43,856 nt of DNA from Mycobacterium sp. 1465703.0 (GTDB lineage Bacteria; Actinomycetota; Actinomycetes; Mycobacteriales; Mycobacteriaceae): positions 1-43,856 of the forward strand of contig NZ_LZKU01000265.1 in the NCBI RefSeq assembly GCF_001672975.1, written 5' to 3'. The notes beneath the pieces were generated by a model. It did not search any database, was not told where the DNA came from, and was given only the letters and a program-made list of their open reading frames with translations. The position numbers and the translations under genes are program-made. Of this stretch, positions 1-8,170 are shown in pieces; position 1 is the stretch's first letter, and each line of letters starts with the position of its first letter.

Positions 1-478
1 CGTCGGCGACCCGGTTCAGCTCCGGCGAGGCGCCGAGCAGGTACACATCCTGCGGCGCGTCCGGGTGGGCGCGCAGGTTCGCCATCAATGCGGCCGTCGC
101 ATCCCCGCCCGCGGCGCCCGCCAGCGGCTGGGTGGCCAGCACCGTCGGCGGCGCCTCCGGATCGCCGTCGGCCGCACCCACCAGCGACAACGTCGCGGTC
201 GCGTCGTCCATCACCAGTGCCGCCCCGGGGCGGCCGGCCGCGCGCATCAGGGCGGCCACCGCCTGCGATTCCGAGAGCACCGCGACGTTGTGCACGCCGG
301 AATCTTCCAGCGCCCGCCGCAGTTGGTCGGCGGCGGGATGGTCGGTCCAGCACAGCCGGGTGCCGACCAGCCGGTGGTTCTCGTCGGCCAACAGCCGATT
401 GGTGCCGACCACGGTCTCGGTCAGTGTCCCGATCGGATTGTCGGCGAGGTCGACGACGGATTGGTCGATCACGTCGGT
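1..478 (-). pseudogene. Inverted 5' part of the Rv0538-like gene (DUF7159-type domain)
   Basis: Read on the minus strand from base 478 down to base 1, this is one open frame with normal mycobacterial codon use. It encodes about 159 residues resembling the N-terminal DUF7159-type domain of mycobacterial proline-rich membrane proteins, with stretches such as GTRLCWTDHPAADQLRRALE and VAVLSESQAVAALM. Its last 77 bases (77 down to 1) repeat exactly, in inverted orientation, bases 481-557 of the plus-strand gene that follows. Flipping 78-480 would join this frame to the plus-strand frame at the residues MANLRAHPDAP. So this is the missing upstream part of the neighbouring gene in the wrong orientation. 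The first 40-50 residues of the family are not present, and the left edge cuts the copy. It is either a real inverted duplication or an assembly fold-back. Confidence 0.75.
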
Positions 479-480
479 CC

Positions 481-1816
481 CCTGCGCGCCCACCCGGACG
501 CGCCGCAGGATGTGTACCTGCTCGGCGCCTCGCCGGAGCTGAACCGGGTCGCCGACGAGCTTCGCGACGCCTCGACCATGCGGGTGCGGGTCGCCGAGGA
601 CCCCACCTTTGCGCTCGCCCGCGGCGCCGCGATAGCCGCCGCCGTGCCGGCGGCGGCGCTGGCTGCCGGAGACGCGACGGCCATGGCCCCCGCGGTCGGA
701 CTGACCGGCGATGCGACGGCCATGGCGCCGGCGGCCGGGGACGCCACCGCGATGGCCCCGGCGTTCGGGGATGCCACCGCGATGGCACCTGCGGCCGGAA
801 TGACCGGGGACGAGACGACGGTCGTGCCGGCCTCGGAGTTCGCGGATCCGCACGCCGAGGACCAACAGCTGGCCTATTCGATGGCCGACGAGGGCGAGGC
901 GTATCCGGGCGAATTCGACGACTACGACGGCGAATTGGACGACTACGAATACGGCGACGTCGACGAGGCCGAGCCGGCCAAGCTGTCCCGGCGCTCGTTG
1001 GTGATCGGCAACGCCGTCATTGCGTTCGCGGTCGTCGGATTGGCGTCGCTGGCAACCGCGATCGCGGTCGCCGTTGAGCCGACCGCCAGCCGGCAGCCGG
1101 TGGTGGGAGTCCAGAACGGCACCCCGGGCAAGTTCATGCCGATCTTGCCCAGCCAACAACAGGCGCCGCTGCCCCCGCCGCCAGCCGATGCGCCCACCGC
1201 CGGATTCCAGGGCGGCACGGTTCCGGCCCCCAACAACGTCCCGGTGCCCGAGCAGGTCGCACCGCCGTCGGGAGGCGGCGTGCCGGCCGCACCCGTGCCC
1301 GAGGTCCCGGGTAACCCCGGTGTCCTGCCCAACCCCGCTCCGGGCTGGGCGCCTCGACCGAATCCTATTGTGCCCGTTCCTATTCCGATTCCCCTTCCGA
1401 TCCCCGGGTGGGGACCGAACTACCCGCCCTACCACCCGCCGTACAACCCGCCCTTCACCCCGCCGTACAACCCGCCCTACACGCCGCCGAGCACCACGCC
1501 GTATACACCGCCGAGCACCACGCATGAGCCGCCGACGACGACGTATTCACCGCCGAGCACCACGCACGAGCCGCCGTCGACCACGCACGAGCCGCCGTCG
1601 ACGACGTATTCGCCGCCGAACACCACCCACGCACCGCCGAGCACCACGTATGAGCCGCCGAGCACCAAGGCCACCCAGGCGCCGATGCCGACGCAAACCC
1701 AGCAGACGGTGCCGCCGACACATCAGCAGCCGCAGTACCCACAACAGCCGCAGCAGCCGCAGCACCCACAACAGCCGCAGCAGCCGCAGTACCCGCACCC
1801 CCGCCACGGGTTCTGA
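481..1816 (+). CDS. Rv0538-like proline/threonine-rich membrane protein, 5' truncated
   Basis: The authentic plus-strand coding begins at the junction at 481, with LRAHPDAPQDVYLLGAS. The open frame runs back to an ATG at 65, but its first ~139 residues are antisense translation of the inverted segment and should not be annotated as protein. The order from the junction is: end of the DUF7159-type domain (ending near ARGAAIAAAVPAAAL), four copies of a GDATAMAP-like repeat (about 669-790), an acidic D/E/Y-rich stretch, one membrane helix (about 1003-1070, VIGNAVIAFAVVGLASLATA), then a long outside tail. The tail is rich in PPSTT and PPY units and ends in Gln/Pro repeats. Function is unknown; the layout suggests a cytoplasmic sensor-like domain tethered to a cell-wall-spanning disordered tail. 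The stop is followed two bases later by the next gene, so they are probably cotranscribed. Confidence 0.75.
669..790 (+). repeat. GDATAMAP coding repeats in the Rv0538-like gene
   Basis: Four imperfect copies of a unit encoding G-D-A-T-A-M-A-P lie close together just after the DUF7159-type domain. Spacing is irregular, with short linkers (AVGLT, AAG, AF). It is a low-complexity linker and could vary in copy number between strains. Confidence 0.6.
1420..1800 (+). repeat. Pro/Thr and Gln/Pro coding repeats
   Basis: The C-terminal tail of the Rv0538-like protein is built of short repeats. PPYNPPY-type units come first (about 1428-1482), then about ten PPSTTHEP or PPSTTYSP units (1483-1668), then QQPQ/QYP units (about 1720-1795). 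The DNA is correspondingly repetitive, with near-identical 15-30 base units, so length variation by slippage is plausible. Such tails in mycobacteria usually span the cell wall. Confidence 0.75.
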
Positions 1817-1818
1817 GC

Positions 1819-2481
1819 GTGCCCACCGCCGACGGTCTGGTCACGGTGGTGTTGCCCTGTCTCAACGAAGAGGAGTCGCTGCCGGCGGTGTTGGCGGCCA
1901 TTCCCGCCGGCTACCGGGCGCTGGTGGTCGACAACAACAGCACCGATGACACCGCCGGGGTCGCCAGGCGGCACGGCGCCCACGTCGTCACCGAACCGCG
2001 GGCCGGGTACGGGTCGGCCGTTCACGCCGGTGTGGTGGCCGCGACGACGCCGATCGTGGCGGTGATCGACGCCGATGGCTCGATGGACGGCGGCGATCTG
2101 CCGCGGCTGGTCACCGCGCTCGAACAGGGCGCCGACCTGGTGACCGGCCGCCGCCGGGCGGTGCCCGGGCTGCGCTGGCCGTGGGTGGCCCGGGTGGGCA
2201 CCGTCGTGATGAGCTGGCGGCTGCGTACCCGGCACGGTCTGCCGGTGCACGACATCGCGCCGATGCGGGTGGCCCGGCGCGACGCGCTGCTGCAGCTGGG
2301 TGTCGCCGACCGGCGATCGGGTTACCCGCTGGAATTGCTGGTGCGTGCCGCGGCCGCCGGATGGCGGGTCGTCGAACTCGATGTCAGCTACGGACCGCGC
2401 ACCGGCGGCAAATCGAAGGTCAGCGGTTCGCTGCGGGGCAGTATCACCGCGATCCTCGATTTTTGGAAAGTCATCTCGTGA
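1819..2481 (+). CDS. Family 2 glycosyltransferase (Rv0539-like, polyprenol-phosphate sugar transferase type)
   Basis: This 220-residue protein is a GT-A fold family 2 glycosyltransferase of the dolichyl-phosphate mannosyltransferase type. The N-terminus VTVVLPCLNEEESLPAVL is the nucleotide-binding start, VVDNNSTDDT follows, and the metal-binding DADG sits at residues 84-87. There is no C-terminal membrane domain, so it probably acts at the inner face of the membrane moving a sugar from a nucleotide donor to a lipid phosphate; the sugar is not known. The GTG start at 1819 lies two bases after the upstream stop. The gene overlaps the next one by four bases (GTGA), which indicates translational coupling. 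Length matches the M. tuberculosis homologue closely. Confidence 0.88.
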   Translation: MPTADGLVTVVLPCLNEEESLPAVLAAIPAGYRALVVDNNSTDDTAGVARRHGAHVVTEPRAGYGSAVHAGVVAATTPIVAVIDADGSMDGGDLPRLVTALEQGADLVTGRRRAVPGLRWPWVARVGTVVMSWRLRTRHGLPVHDIAPMRVARRDALLQLGVADRRSGYPLELLVRAAAAGWRVVELDVSYGPRTGGKSKVSGSLRGSITAILDFWKVIS

Positions 2482-3143
2482 GTGTGCTGCCGGTGACTCT
2501 GCTGGTGGTCGCCAAAGCGCCCGAGCCGGGCCGGGCCAAGACGCGGCTGGCGGCGACAGTCGGCGACCGGGTGGCCGCCGAAGTCGCCGCCGCCGCACTG
2601 CTGGACACTCTCGACGCGGTGGCCGCCGCGCCGGTGGCGGCGCGAGTGGTGGCGCTGGCCGGAGACCTGGACGGCGCCGCGAACGCTTCCGAACTTCGCC
2701 AACGGCTGGCGTCCTTCACGGTGATCCCGCAGCGCGGTGACGATTTCGCCGCACGGCTCTCCAACGCACACGCCGACGCGGGCGCATCATCCGGCCCGGT
2801 GCTGCAGCTCGGGATGGACACTCCGCAGGTGAGCGCCGATCTGTTGGCCGGTTGCGCGCGCCGGCTGCTCGAGGCGCCGGCCGTGCTCGGATTGGCCCGC
2901 GACGGCGGCTGGTGGGTGCTCGGCGTAGCGGAGCCTGCCATGGCGGAGTGCCTGCGCACCGTTCCGATGTCCATCCCCGACACCGGTGAACTGACATTGA
3001 AGGCGTTGCGCGACAACGGGATCGACGTATCGACCGTCCAGGTACTCGCCGACGTGGACGTCATCGACGACGTCGCGGAGGTGCGCGACGCCTGCGCGCC
3101 GGACAGCCGGTTCGCGCGCGTCACCCGCGCCGCCGGCCTCTAG
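2478..3143 (+). CDS. DUF2064 (TIGR04282-type) nucleotide-sugar-like protein, Rv0540-like
   Basis: The GTG at 2478 overlaps the stop of the glycosyltransferase (GTGA), and translation from there gives 221 residues starting VSVLPVTLLVVAKAPEPGRAKTRLA. The frame is open further upstream but that part is antisense-like shadow. The family has a GT-A-like nucleotidyl-binding fold. The N-terminal KAPEPGRAKTRL motif and the central QLGMDTPQVSADLL segment are its hallmarks. Its biochemical role is not established. Pairing with a lipid-linked glycosyltransferase suggests work on an activated sugar or glycolipid precursor. It converges on the next gene with a six-base gap, so any terminator must lie inside coding DNA. 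Confidence 0.85.
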   Translation: MSVLPVTLLVVAKAPEPGRAKTRLAATVGDRVAAEVAAAALLDTLDAVAAAPVAARVVALAGDLDGAANASELRQRLASFTVIPQRGDDFAARLSNAHADAGASSGPVLQLGMDTPQVSADLLAGCARRLLEAPAVLGLARDGGWWVLGVAEPAMAECLRTVPMSIPDTGELTLKALRDNGIDVSTVQVLADVDVIDDVAEVRDACAPDSRFARVTRAAGL

Positions 3144-3149
3144 CGGCCG

Positions 3150-4535
3150 CTACCAGTTGGTCAAGATGATCGTGTTGAGCGCCAGCGCGCCGACGGCGTT
3201 GAGCGCCAGCCAGATTCGGTGTGTCCGCACCGGCAGTAGCGCGGCCGCCGCGGTCAGCCAGATGGTGAACGGCAGCCAAATGCGTTCCACCTCGGCCTTG
3301 CTGAGCATGCTCAGGTCCGCAAACACGATGGCGGCCAGCATCGCCAGCAGCAGCAGGTGAAAACCGGAGCGGCGGCGGATGGCGGGCCAGTCGAACACCC
3401 TGCTGATTCCGGCGACGCCACCCAGTCCGATCGCGCATACCACGCACGCGAGATTGGCCCAGCTCCAATATTGGAATGGCCGGTCTTTGGCGATGCCCTG
3501 CCAATAGCGTTGCTGCACCAAGGTATAGCCGTCGAACCAGAAGAACCCCGCGACGGCGAAGGTTACCGCGACCGCGATCGCGGCCAGCGCGGCCGGGCCG
3601 AGCGCCCGCAGGATCGCTCGCCAGTGCGCCAAGCCACTGGCCGGCTTTTGGGCGGCGGCCAGCACCGCCAACGCCGGCAATCCCATCAACATCAGGCCGT
3701 AGTTGCAGAACACCCCCCAGCCCAGCAGCAGACCCGCGCCGGCGGCCGTCAGCGCAAGGAATCGCACCGGGCGGTGCACCGCCAGGGCCAACAGTGCGAT
3801 GCCCCATGCCGCCACCCCGGCGAAGTAACCGTCGGCGGAGACCGCGACCCAGATGGCCGTCGGCGCCAGGGCGACAAACGGCGCCGCCCGTCGCGCGGTC
3901 GCCTCGTCGGCCAGTGCGCGAACGGCGATCACCACCGCGGCCGCCGCGCTCGATCCGACCAGCAGGCACAGCAGTCCGGCCCAGGCGCCGCCGTGCAGGC
4001 CGAGCCGGTCCAGCCAGACGAACGTCAGCAGCGCGCCGGGCGGATGCCCGGACACGTGGGTGGTCCACGAGTTGGGCTGGTAGTCGACGATCCGGCTGGC
4101 GAATGTGCGCAGCGTTGCCCCGATGTCGGTGATGCCCCCCACCTGCGACAGGTATTCGTCGCGAGTGGTCAGCCGGCCGGCGAAGCCGCGCTGCCAGCCG
4201 TCGATCATCGCCAACGCGAACGCCCACCCGCACGCGGTCGCCCAGCTGCCCAGCGTCAGTGTCCGCCACGAAAGGCGTTGCGCCAGTGTCGGTCCCCACG
4301 CGACGATGGCGATGGCGATGGCGATCGCCGGACCGGTTCCCCAGCCGGCGTGGATCAGCCATTCGCCGAAGATCGGCGCGGCGCCGGCGTGGGTGGCGAA
4401 CTCCTCACGGCCGACGTCAAGACGCGGACGCACACCTGCGTTCAGCCGCGGCAGCACGAACGCCGCCGCTACCAGAACCACTCCGACCGCCACCGCTACC
4501 GCTTGGGCCACGGCCTCCCGTCGCGCGATCCTCAC
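3150..4535 (-). CDS. Polytopic integral membrane protein (Rv0541c-like)
   Basis: This 461-residue protein has about ten or more hydrophobic helices spread from residue 10 to the C-terminus. An extended outside loop follows the first helix (PRLNAGVRPRLDVGREEF), and a later loop carries TTHVSGHPPGALLTFVWLDRLG. The overall pattern resembles GT-C type membrane glycosyltransferases, but no defining motif fixes a substrate, so function stays open. The start chosen is GTG at 4535 (MRIARREAVAQ), with a basic N-terminus directly before the first helix. It lies 11 bases downstream of menE on the same strand and is probably read from the same message. Confidence 0.82.
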   Translation of the reverse strand: MRIARREAVAQAVAVAVGVVLVAAAFVLPRLNAGVRPRLDVGREEFATHAGAAPIFGEWLIHAGWGTGPAIAIAIAIVAWGPTLAQRLSWRTLTLGSWATACGWAFALAMIDGWQRGFAGRLTTRDEYLSQVGGITDIGATLRTFASRIVDYQPNSWTTHVSGHPPGALLTFVWLDRLGLHGGAWAGLLCLLVGSSAAAAVVIAVRALADEATARRAAPFVALAPTAIWVAVSADGYFAGVAAWGIALLALAVHRPVRFLALTAAGAGLLLGWGVFCNYGLMLMGLPALAVLAAAQKPASGLAHWRAILRALGPAALAAIAVAVTFAVAGFFWFDGYTLVQQRYWQGIAKDRPFQYWSWANLACVVCAIGLGGVAGISRVFDWPAIRRRSGFHLLLLAMLAAIVFADLSMLSKAEVERIWLPFTIWLTAAAALLPVRTHRIWLALNAVGALALNTIILTNW

Positions 4536-4546
4536 GGACGAACAGC

Positions 4547-5638
4547 TTATTGATCGCTCGCCCCGCCGAACCGGCGCACCAACGCCGGCCGGTCGACCTT
4601 GCCGATGCCGCGGCGCGGCAACGCGTCCACGATGTGCAGTTCGCGCGGCGCAGCGGTGGCATCCAGGGTGCGAGCCAGGTGCGCGCGCAGCGCGTCCAGG
4701 CTCGGCGCGGTGGATCCGTCACGCAGCACGATGGCGGCGACCACCCGCTGGCCCAACCGGTCGTCGGCCAGTCCGAACACCGCGCAGTCGCTGACGGCCG
4801 GATGGGTGCACAGCGCCGCCTCGACCGGTTGCGGCAGCACGGTCAGCCCGCCCGTGCTGATCGCGTCGTCGACGCGGCCCAGCACGGTCAGTCCGCCCGC
4901 ATCGTCGATGACGCCGACATCGTCGGTCTTGAACCAGCCCGGCTCGGCGAAGGGATCCGGGTCGACCGGGTTGCGGTAGCCCTTGGCCACCGTCGCGCCC
5001 CCGATGACGATCCGCCCGTCGGCCACTCGTAGCCGCACCCCGTTCAGTGCAACGCCGTCGTACACGCAGCCCCCGGCGGTCTCGCTCATCCCGTAGGTGC
5101 GCACCACCGTGATGCCCGCCGCGGCCGCGGCGTCGAGGACAGGCCGCGGCGCGGGTCCGCCGCCGAGCAGCACGGCGTCCAGTTCGGCGAGGGCGGCCGC
5201 GGCCTCCGGGTGGTCAAGCGCCTTGGCCAACTGCGCGGCGACCAGCGAGGTGTATCGCCGTCCGGGGTCCAAAGCCCCTATCGCACCGGGTAATTCGGCG
5301 GCGTCGAACCCCGCGGAGACATCCATCTCGACCGGCGCCGAGCCGGCGAGCACGCTGCGCACCAACACCTGGATCCCGGCGATGTGGTGGGGTGGCAAGG
5401 CGAGCAGCCAACTGCCCGGGCCGCCGAGGCGGTCATGGGTGGCAGCCGCGCTGGCGGTCAGGGCGGCGGCGGTCAGCAAGGCACCCTTGGGTACACCGGT
5501 GGTTCCCGACGTCGCGGCGACCAGCGCCACGTCGTCGTCGATGGCCTCCCCGACGCGCAACCCCGCCCGCAGTGCTTCCGATTCGCGAAAGTCGTTGGGG
5601 TTCAACGCGACCAGTGCGGGGTCACGCCCGGCGAGCAC
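4547..5638 (-). CDS. menE: O-succinylbenzoate-CoA ligase MenE
   Basis: MenE activates o-succinylbenzoate to its CoA thioester with ATP in menaquinone synthesis. The adenylate-forming fold is clear: the P-loop TSGTTGVPKGAL, the YGMSETAGGCVYDG motif, the hinge region GRVDDAISTGG and the catalytic lysine in RRGIGKVDRPAL near the C-terminus. Starting at GTG 5638 gives 363 residues, close to the 362 of the M. tuberculosis annotation. However, residues that look conserved in the family (VLRALHVPPGSAASSLLPALER) precede this start, and the only canonical in-frame starts that would include them lie inside the upstream gene (for example ATG 5794). A non-standard start near 5690 is possible. The gene follows the DUF3349 gene tightly, and the 5' end is the uncertain part. 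Confidence 0.88.
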   Translation of the reverse strand: MLAGRDPALVALNPNDFRESEALRAGLRVGEAIDDDVALVAATSGTTGVPKGALLTAAALTASAAATHDRLGGPGSWLLALPPHHIAGIQVLVRSVLAGSAPVEMDVSAGFDAAELPGAIGALDPGRRYTSLVAAQLAKALDHPEAAAALAELDAVLLGGGPAPRPVLDAAAAAGITVVRTYGMSETAGGCVYDGVALNGVRLRVADGRIVIGGATVAKGYRNPVDPDPFAEPGWFKTDDVGVIDDAGGLTVLGRVDDAISTGGLTVLPQPVEAALCTHPAVSDCAVFGLADDRLGQRVVAAIVLRDGSTAPSLDALRAHLARTLDATAAPRELHIVDALPRRGIGKVDRPALVRRFGGASDQ

Positions 5639-5706
5639 CCGTTCCAGGGCCGGCAACAGCGACGAGGCCGCCGAGCCCGGCGGGACGTGCAGTGCGCGCA
5701 GTACGG

Positions 5707-6054
5707 CTATGCCGGATCCTCGGCTTCGTCGACGTCGTCGATGTCGTCGATGTCGTCGATGTCGTCGGCCTCGTCGACCTCGTCGAACGGCCAACCCTGG
5801 GCCGCCAACCGGACCCGTACCCGCTCGACGTCGGCGGGCGACGGCAGTTCGTCGGTGATCTGGGTGATCAGCACCCCGATGTCGACATCGTCGAACTCGC
5901 CGCGGCGGACCAGCTCACAGGCAACGTCCCTGACTTCGTCGCAGGATAACCGGCGTGCCAGCAACGCGAGCACCGGGAAGGTATCGGTCGGTGGCACGCC
6001 TTCGGGATATCCTGCCCGCAGCCAGGAGACGATCGAATTCAGGAATCCGTTCAC
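5707..6054 (-). CDS. DUF3349 small protein (Rv0543c-like) with acidic repeat tail
   Basis: This 115-residue cytoplasmic protein starts at GTG 6054 (MNGFLNSIVSWLRAGYPEGVPPTDTFPVLALLARRL). The first ~95 residues match the small helical DUF3349 family, for which a structure but no function is known. The C-terminus differs: it ends in an acidic run, DEADDIDDIDDIDDVDEAEDPA, created by a 9-base tandem repeat, which makes the protein longer than the ~100-residue M. tuberculosis homologue. It sits between menE and a small membrane protein on the same strand. An effect on MenE expression through the repeat is possible but not shown. Confidence 0.85.
   Translation of the reverse strand: MNGFLNSIVSWLRAGYPEGVPPTDTFPVLALLARRLSCDEVRDVACELVRRGEFDDVDIGVLITQITDELPSPADVERVRVRLAAQGWPFDEVDEADDIDDIDDIDDVDEAEDPA
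5731..5784. repeat. 9-bp tandem repeat (GATGTCGTC) at the end of the DUF3349 gene
   Basis: Six 9-base units run in tandem: GACGTCGTC, then GATGTCGTC three times exactly (5740-5766), then two degenerate copies (GGCCTCGTC, GACCTCGTC). On the minus strand they encode D-D-I/V/E units. The array lies just before the menE coding region, and in the menE frame it would read Arg/His-rich. Copy number can change in whole codons of the DUF3349 gene, so it looks like a minisatellite-type locus. Confidence 0.85.
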
Positions 6055-6110
6055 GCTTTGACAACACCCCCCGGTGTTTGGCTGAGCAACTCCGTGGGCA
6101 CCAATCGATG

Positions 6111-6410
6111 CTACTTGGCTTTGGCTCCGAGGAACGGGTAGCCAGTGTGGTGGGCGATGAAGTCGCGGGAGATGTACAGCAGAGCCAAGGCGATCACCAG
6201 GACTACCAGCGCATAGATCGCAAAGGCGACTGCCAGCAGCGCAGGGTTCTTGTGTGGTGTGCTGCCATCCGTGCTGACCTGTCCGGTGCCTACCGCGTGG
6301 ACTCGAAGCCCCAGCGCGAACAGTCCCGGCAATGCGGCACCGGCCAGCATGGCAAAGACCAGGATCTTCAGGGAGGCCTGGTAGTTGAACCAGTCACTGA
6401 AGTGGCTCAT
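6111..6410 (-). CDS. Small two-helix membrane protein (Rv0544c-like)
   Basis: This 99-residue protein starts MSHFSDWFNYQASLKILVFAMLAG at ATG 6410. It has two membrane helices (about residues 14-35 and 60-82) joined by a polar loop, with a short C-terminal tail ending GAKAK. The start overlaps the pitA stop by one base (TGATG), so translation is very likely coupled to that of the phosphate transporter. The family occurs next to pitA in mycobacteria, which makes an accessory role in the transporter reasonable, though that is inference from position. Confidence 0.82.
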   Translation of the reverse strand: MSHFSDWFNYQASLKILVFAMLAGAALPGLFALGLRVHAVGTGQVSTDGSTPHKNPALLAVAFAIYALVVLVIALALLYISRDFIAHHTGYPFLGAKAK

Positions 6411-7639
6411 CAAGCGCTCGCCTTCATCGTGGGGTCGTCGGAGTCGTGCCGGCGAGATGTTGTGCGGCCGGCATCCGAGGGCGGGTGCTGATGGTCGGCC
6501 CCTTCGAGCCCGCTGGTCAGGTCGCCCTTCCATTCGGCGTTGACGTTCTTGTGGTCGACCTTGACCTTGCGCGACCGGATGTAGATGGTGGCCGACACCG
6601 CGATCAGCAGCGCGAAGCCGACGATAGCGCCCGGGTAGCCGCCGATCATGTGCACGATCCAATACGTGACCGCACCGACCAACCCGGCCAACGGGAGCGT
6701 CACCAGCCATGCGACACCCATCCGGCCGGCGACCCCCCAGCGGACCTCACCGCCGGGCTTGCCCAACCCACTGCCCAGCACCGAGCCCGTGGCGACCTGG
6801 GTGGTCGACAGCGCGTAGCCGAAGTGTGCGGAGAGCAAAATTACCGCGGCCGAGGAGGATTCGGCCGCCATGCCTTGCGGTGACTGGATTTCGACCAGCC
6901 CCTTGCCCAGGGTGCGAATGATCCGCCAGCCGCCCAGGTAGGTGCCGAGCGCCATCGATACCGCGCAACCGACGATGACCCAAAGCGGCGGCATCGCGGC
7001 GGTTTTGCTGACTGAGCCGTAGGACATCAGCGCCAGGAAGATGATGCCCATCGTCTTCTGGGCGTCGTTGGTGCCGTGTGCCAGTGAGACCAGCGACGCC
7101 GAGCCCCACTGGCCGTACCGGAAGCCGGCTTGGGTGCGCTCGGTCGGGATGCCGCGAGTGATGCGGTAGACCAGCCAGGTCGCGACCGCGCCGATCACGA
7201 TGGCCAGGATCGCCGACACCACCGCCGGGATGATGGCCTTGGACACCACGCCCTTCCAGATCACCCCGTGCGCGCCCACCGCGGCGATGGTGGCGCCGAC
7301 GATGCCACCGATCAGGGCGTGCGACGAACTCGAGGGGATACCGAGTAGCCAGGTCAGCAGGTTCCACACGATGCCGCCGACGAGGCCGGCGAATACCAGC
7401 TCCAACGTCACGATGTGTCCGTCGATCAAGCCTTTGGCGATCGTCGCGGCGACTGCGGTGGACATGAACGCACCCACGAGATTCAGCACCGCCGACAGCG
7501 CGACCGCTGCTTTGGGCTTGAGCGCCCCACTGGCGATCGAGGTCGCCATTGCGTTGCCGGTGTCGTGGAAGCCGTTCGTGAAATCGAAAGCCAATGCCGT
7601 GATTACGACAATGATTAGGAGGAACAATTGGATGTTCAC
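6410..7639 (-). CDS. pitA: Low-affinity inorganic phosphate transporter PitA
   Basis: This 409-residue polytopic protein belongs to the Pit (PF01384) family, which moves metal-phosphate with protons across the membrane. The family signature appears near the N-terminus as FDFTNGFHDTGNAMATSI and is repeated in the second half as LAHGTNDAQKTMGII, the usual inverted duplication. About ten membrane helices flank a hydrophilic central loop. The start is GTG 7639. The C-terminus has a short polar tail. It is followed by the one-base overlapping small membrane gene. A direct repeat lies about 90 bases upstream of the start (listed separately). Confidence 0.93.
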   Translation of the reverse strand: MNIQLFLLIIVVITALAFDFTNGFHDTGNAMATSIASGALKPKAAVALSAVLNLVGAFMSTAVAATIAKGLIDGHIVTLELVFAGLVGGIVWNLLTWLLGIPSSSSHALIGGIVGATIAAVGAHGVIWKGVVSKAIIPAVVSAILAIVIGAVATWLVYRITRGIPTERTQAGFRYGQWGSASLVSLAHGTNDAQKTMGIIFLALMSYGSVSKTAAMPPLWVIVGCAVSMALGTYLGGWRIIRTLGKGLVEIQSPQGMAAESSSAAVILLSAHFGYALSTTQVATGSVLGSGLGKPGGEVRWGVAGRMGVAWLVTLPLAGLVGAVTYWIVHMIGGYPGAIVGFALLIAVSATIYIRSRKVKVDHKNVNAEWKGDLTSGLEGADHQHPPSDAGRTTSRRHDSDDPTMKASA

Positions 7640-7724
7640 AGCGCCTGATTCTGGTGGTAGGGGGATTCCATTGTCGAATGCTGAGGCGGCCGAATCGCGG
7701 GTGTACCTTGAACCGTCGCCAGAT

Positions 7725-7742
7725 GTTACCTCTCAGTTAACC
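7725..7742. promoter_or_regulatory. Direct repeat GTTACC / GTTAACC upstream of pitA
   Basis: GTTACC (7725-7730) and GTTAACC (7736-7742) occur 11 bases apart, one helical turn, upstream of the pitA start on the minus strand. Half-sites one turn apart are typical of OmpR-family response regulators such as RegX3 or PhoP, and pitA is a phosphate gene. The repeat overlaps the stop codon of the glyoxalase-like gene. Only the sequence pattern is seen; the regulator is a guess. Confidence 0.3.
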
Positions 7743-8144
7743 GGAATTTCCCTGTCGTTCACCTCGAGTGTCGCGCCGTAGCGGGTGCTCCGGCGGCACC
7801 TCGACGAAAATGAGCGTCAAGCCATCCGGATCGGTCACATGCATCTCTTTCAAGCCCCATGGTTCCTGGCGAGCCTCGCGAGCGATCGCCACCCCGCGGC
7901 CTGCCAATTCAGCTTGGGTGGCCTCGATGTCGCGGACCTGGAGCCACAACGCACCCGGGAAGGCGGCCTGCGAGGCGTCGGGCGCACCATGACCTGCCAG
8001 CTCCAGCAAGGACTGGCCCGCGAAAAAGACTGTGCCAGCGCCGTAATCGCGCCAAATCGCCAGCCGAATCTCGTCGCGGTAGAAGGCTAGCGACCGCTGA
8101 TAGTCCGACGGCCGCAGCAGCATCCGGCTGGCCAGGATCTCCAT
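7737..8144 (-). CDS. Glyoxalase/bleomycin-resistance (VOC) family protein, Rv0546c-like
   Basis: This 135-residue protein is a single vicinal-oxygen-chelate unit starting MEILASRMLLRPSDYQRSLAFYRDEIRLAIWRDYG at ATG 8144. It carries FFAGQSLLELAGHG and, at the C-terminal half, KEMHVTDPDGLTLIFVEVPPEHPLR, the usual end of the second beta-alpha-beta-beta-beta module. Likely metal ligands are in the EMHVTDPDG and IFVEV strands. The substrate is unknown. It lies 26 bases downstream of the SDR gene and upstream of pitA, in the men-region minus-strand group, but no link to menaquinone is visible. Confidence 0.85.
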   Translation of the reverse strand: MEILASRMLLRPSDYQRSLAFYRDEIRLAIWRDYGAGTVFFAGQSLLELAGHGAPDASQAAFPGALWLQVRDIEATQAELAGRGVAIAREARQEPWGLKEMHVTDPDGLTLIFVEVPPEHPLRRDTRGERQGNSG

Positions 8145-8170
8145 GGAATCGTGTCTACCACGTGGCCGAG

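Noticed and set aside
65..480. Open plus-strand frame giving 139 residues at the start of the Rv0538-like protein
   Set aside because: It is antisense to a convincing minus-strand coding frame and has shadow-type composition; only 481 onward is real on this strand.
1483..1800. Repeat-rich DNA considered as a CRISPR or non-coding array
   Set aside because: The repeats keep the reading frame and encode Pro/Thr and Gln/Pro units; there are no unique spacers.
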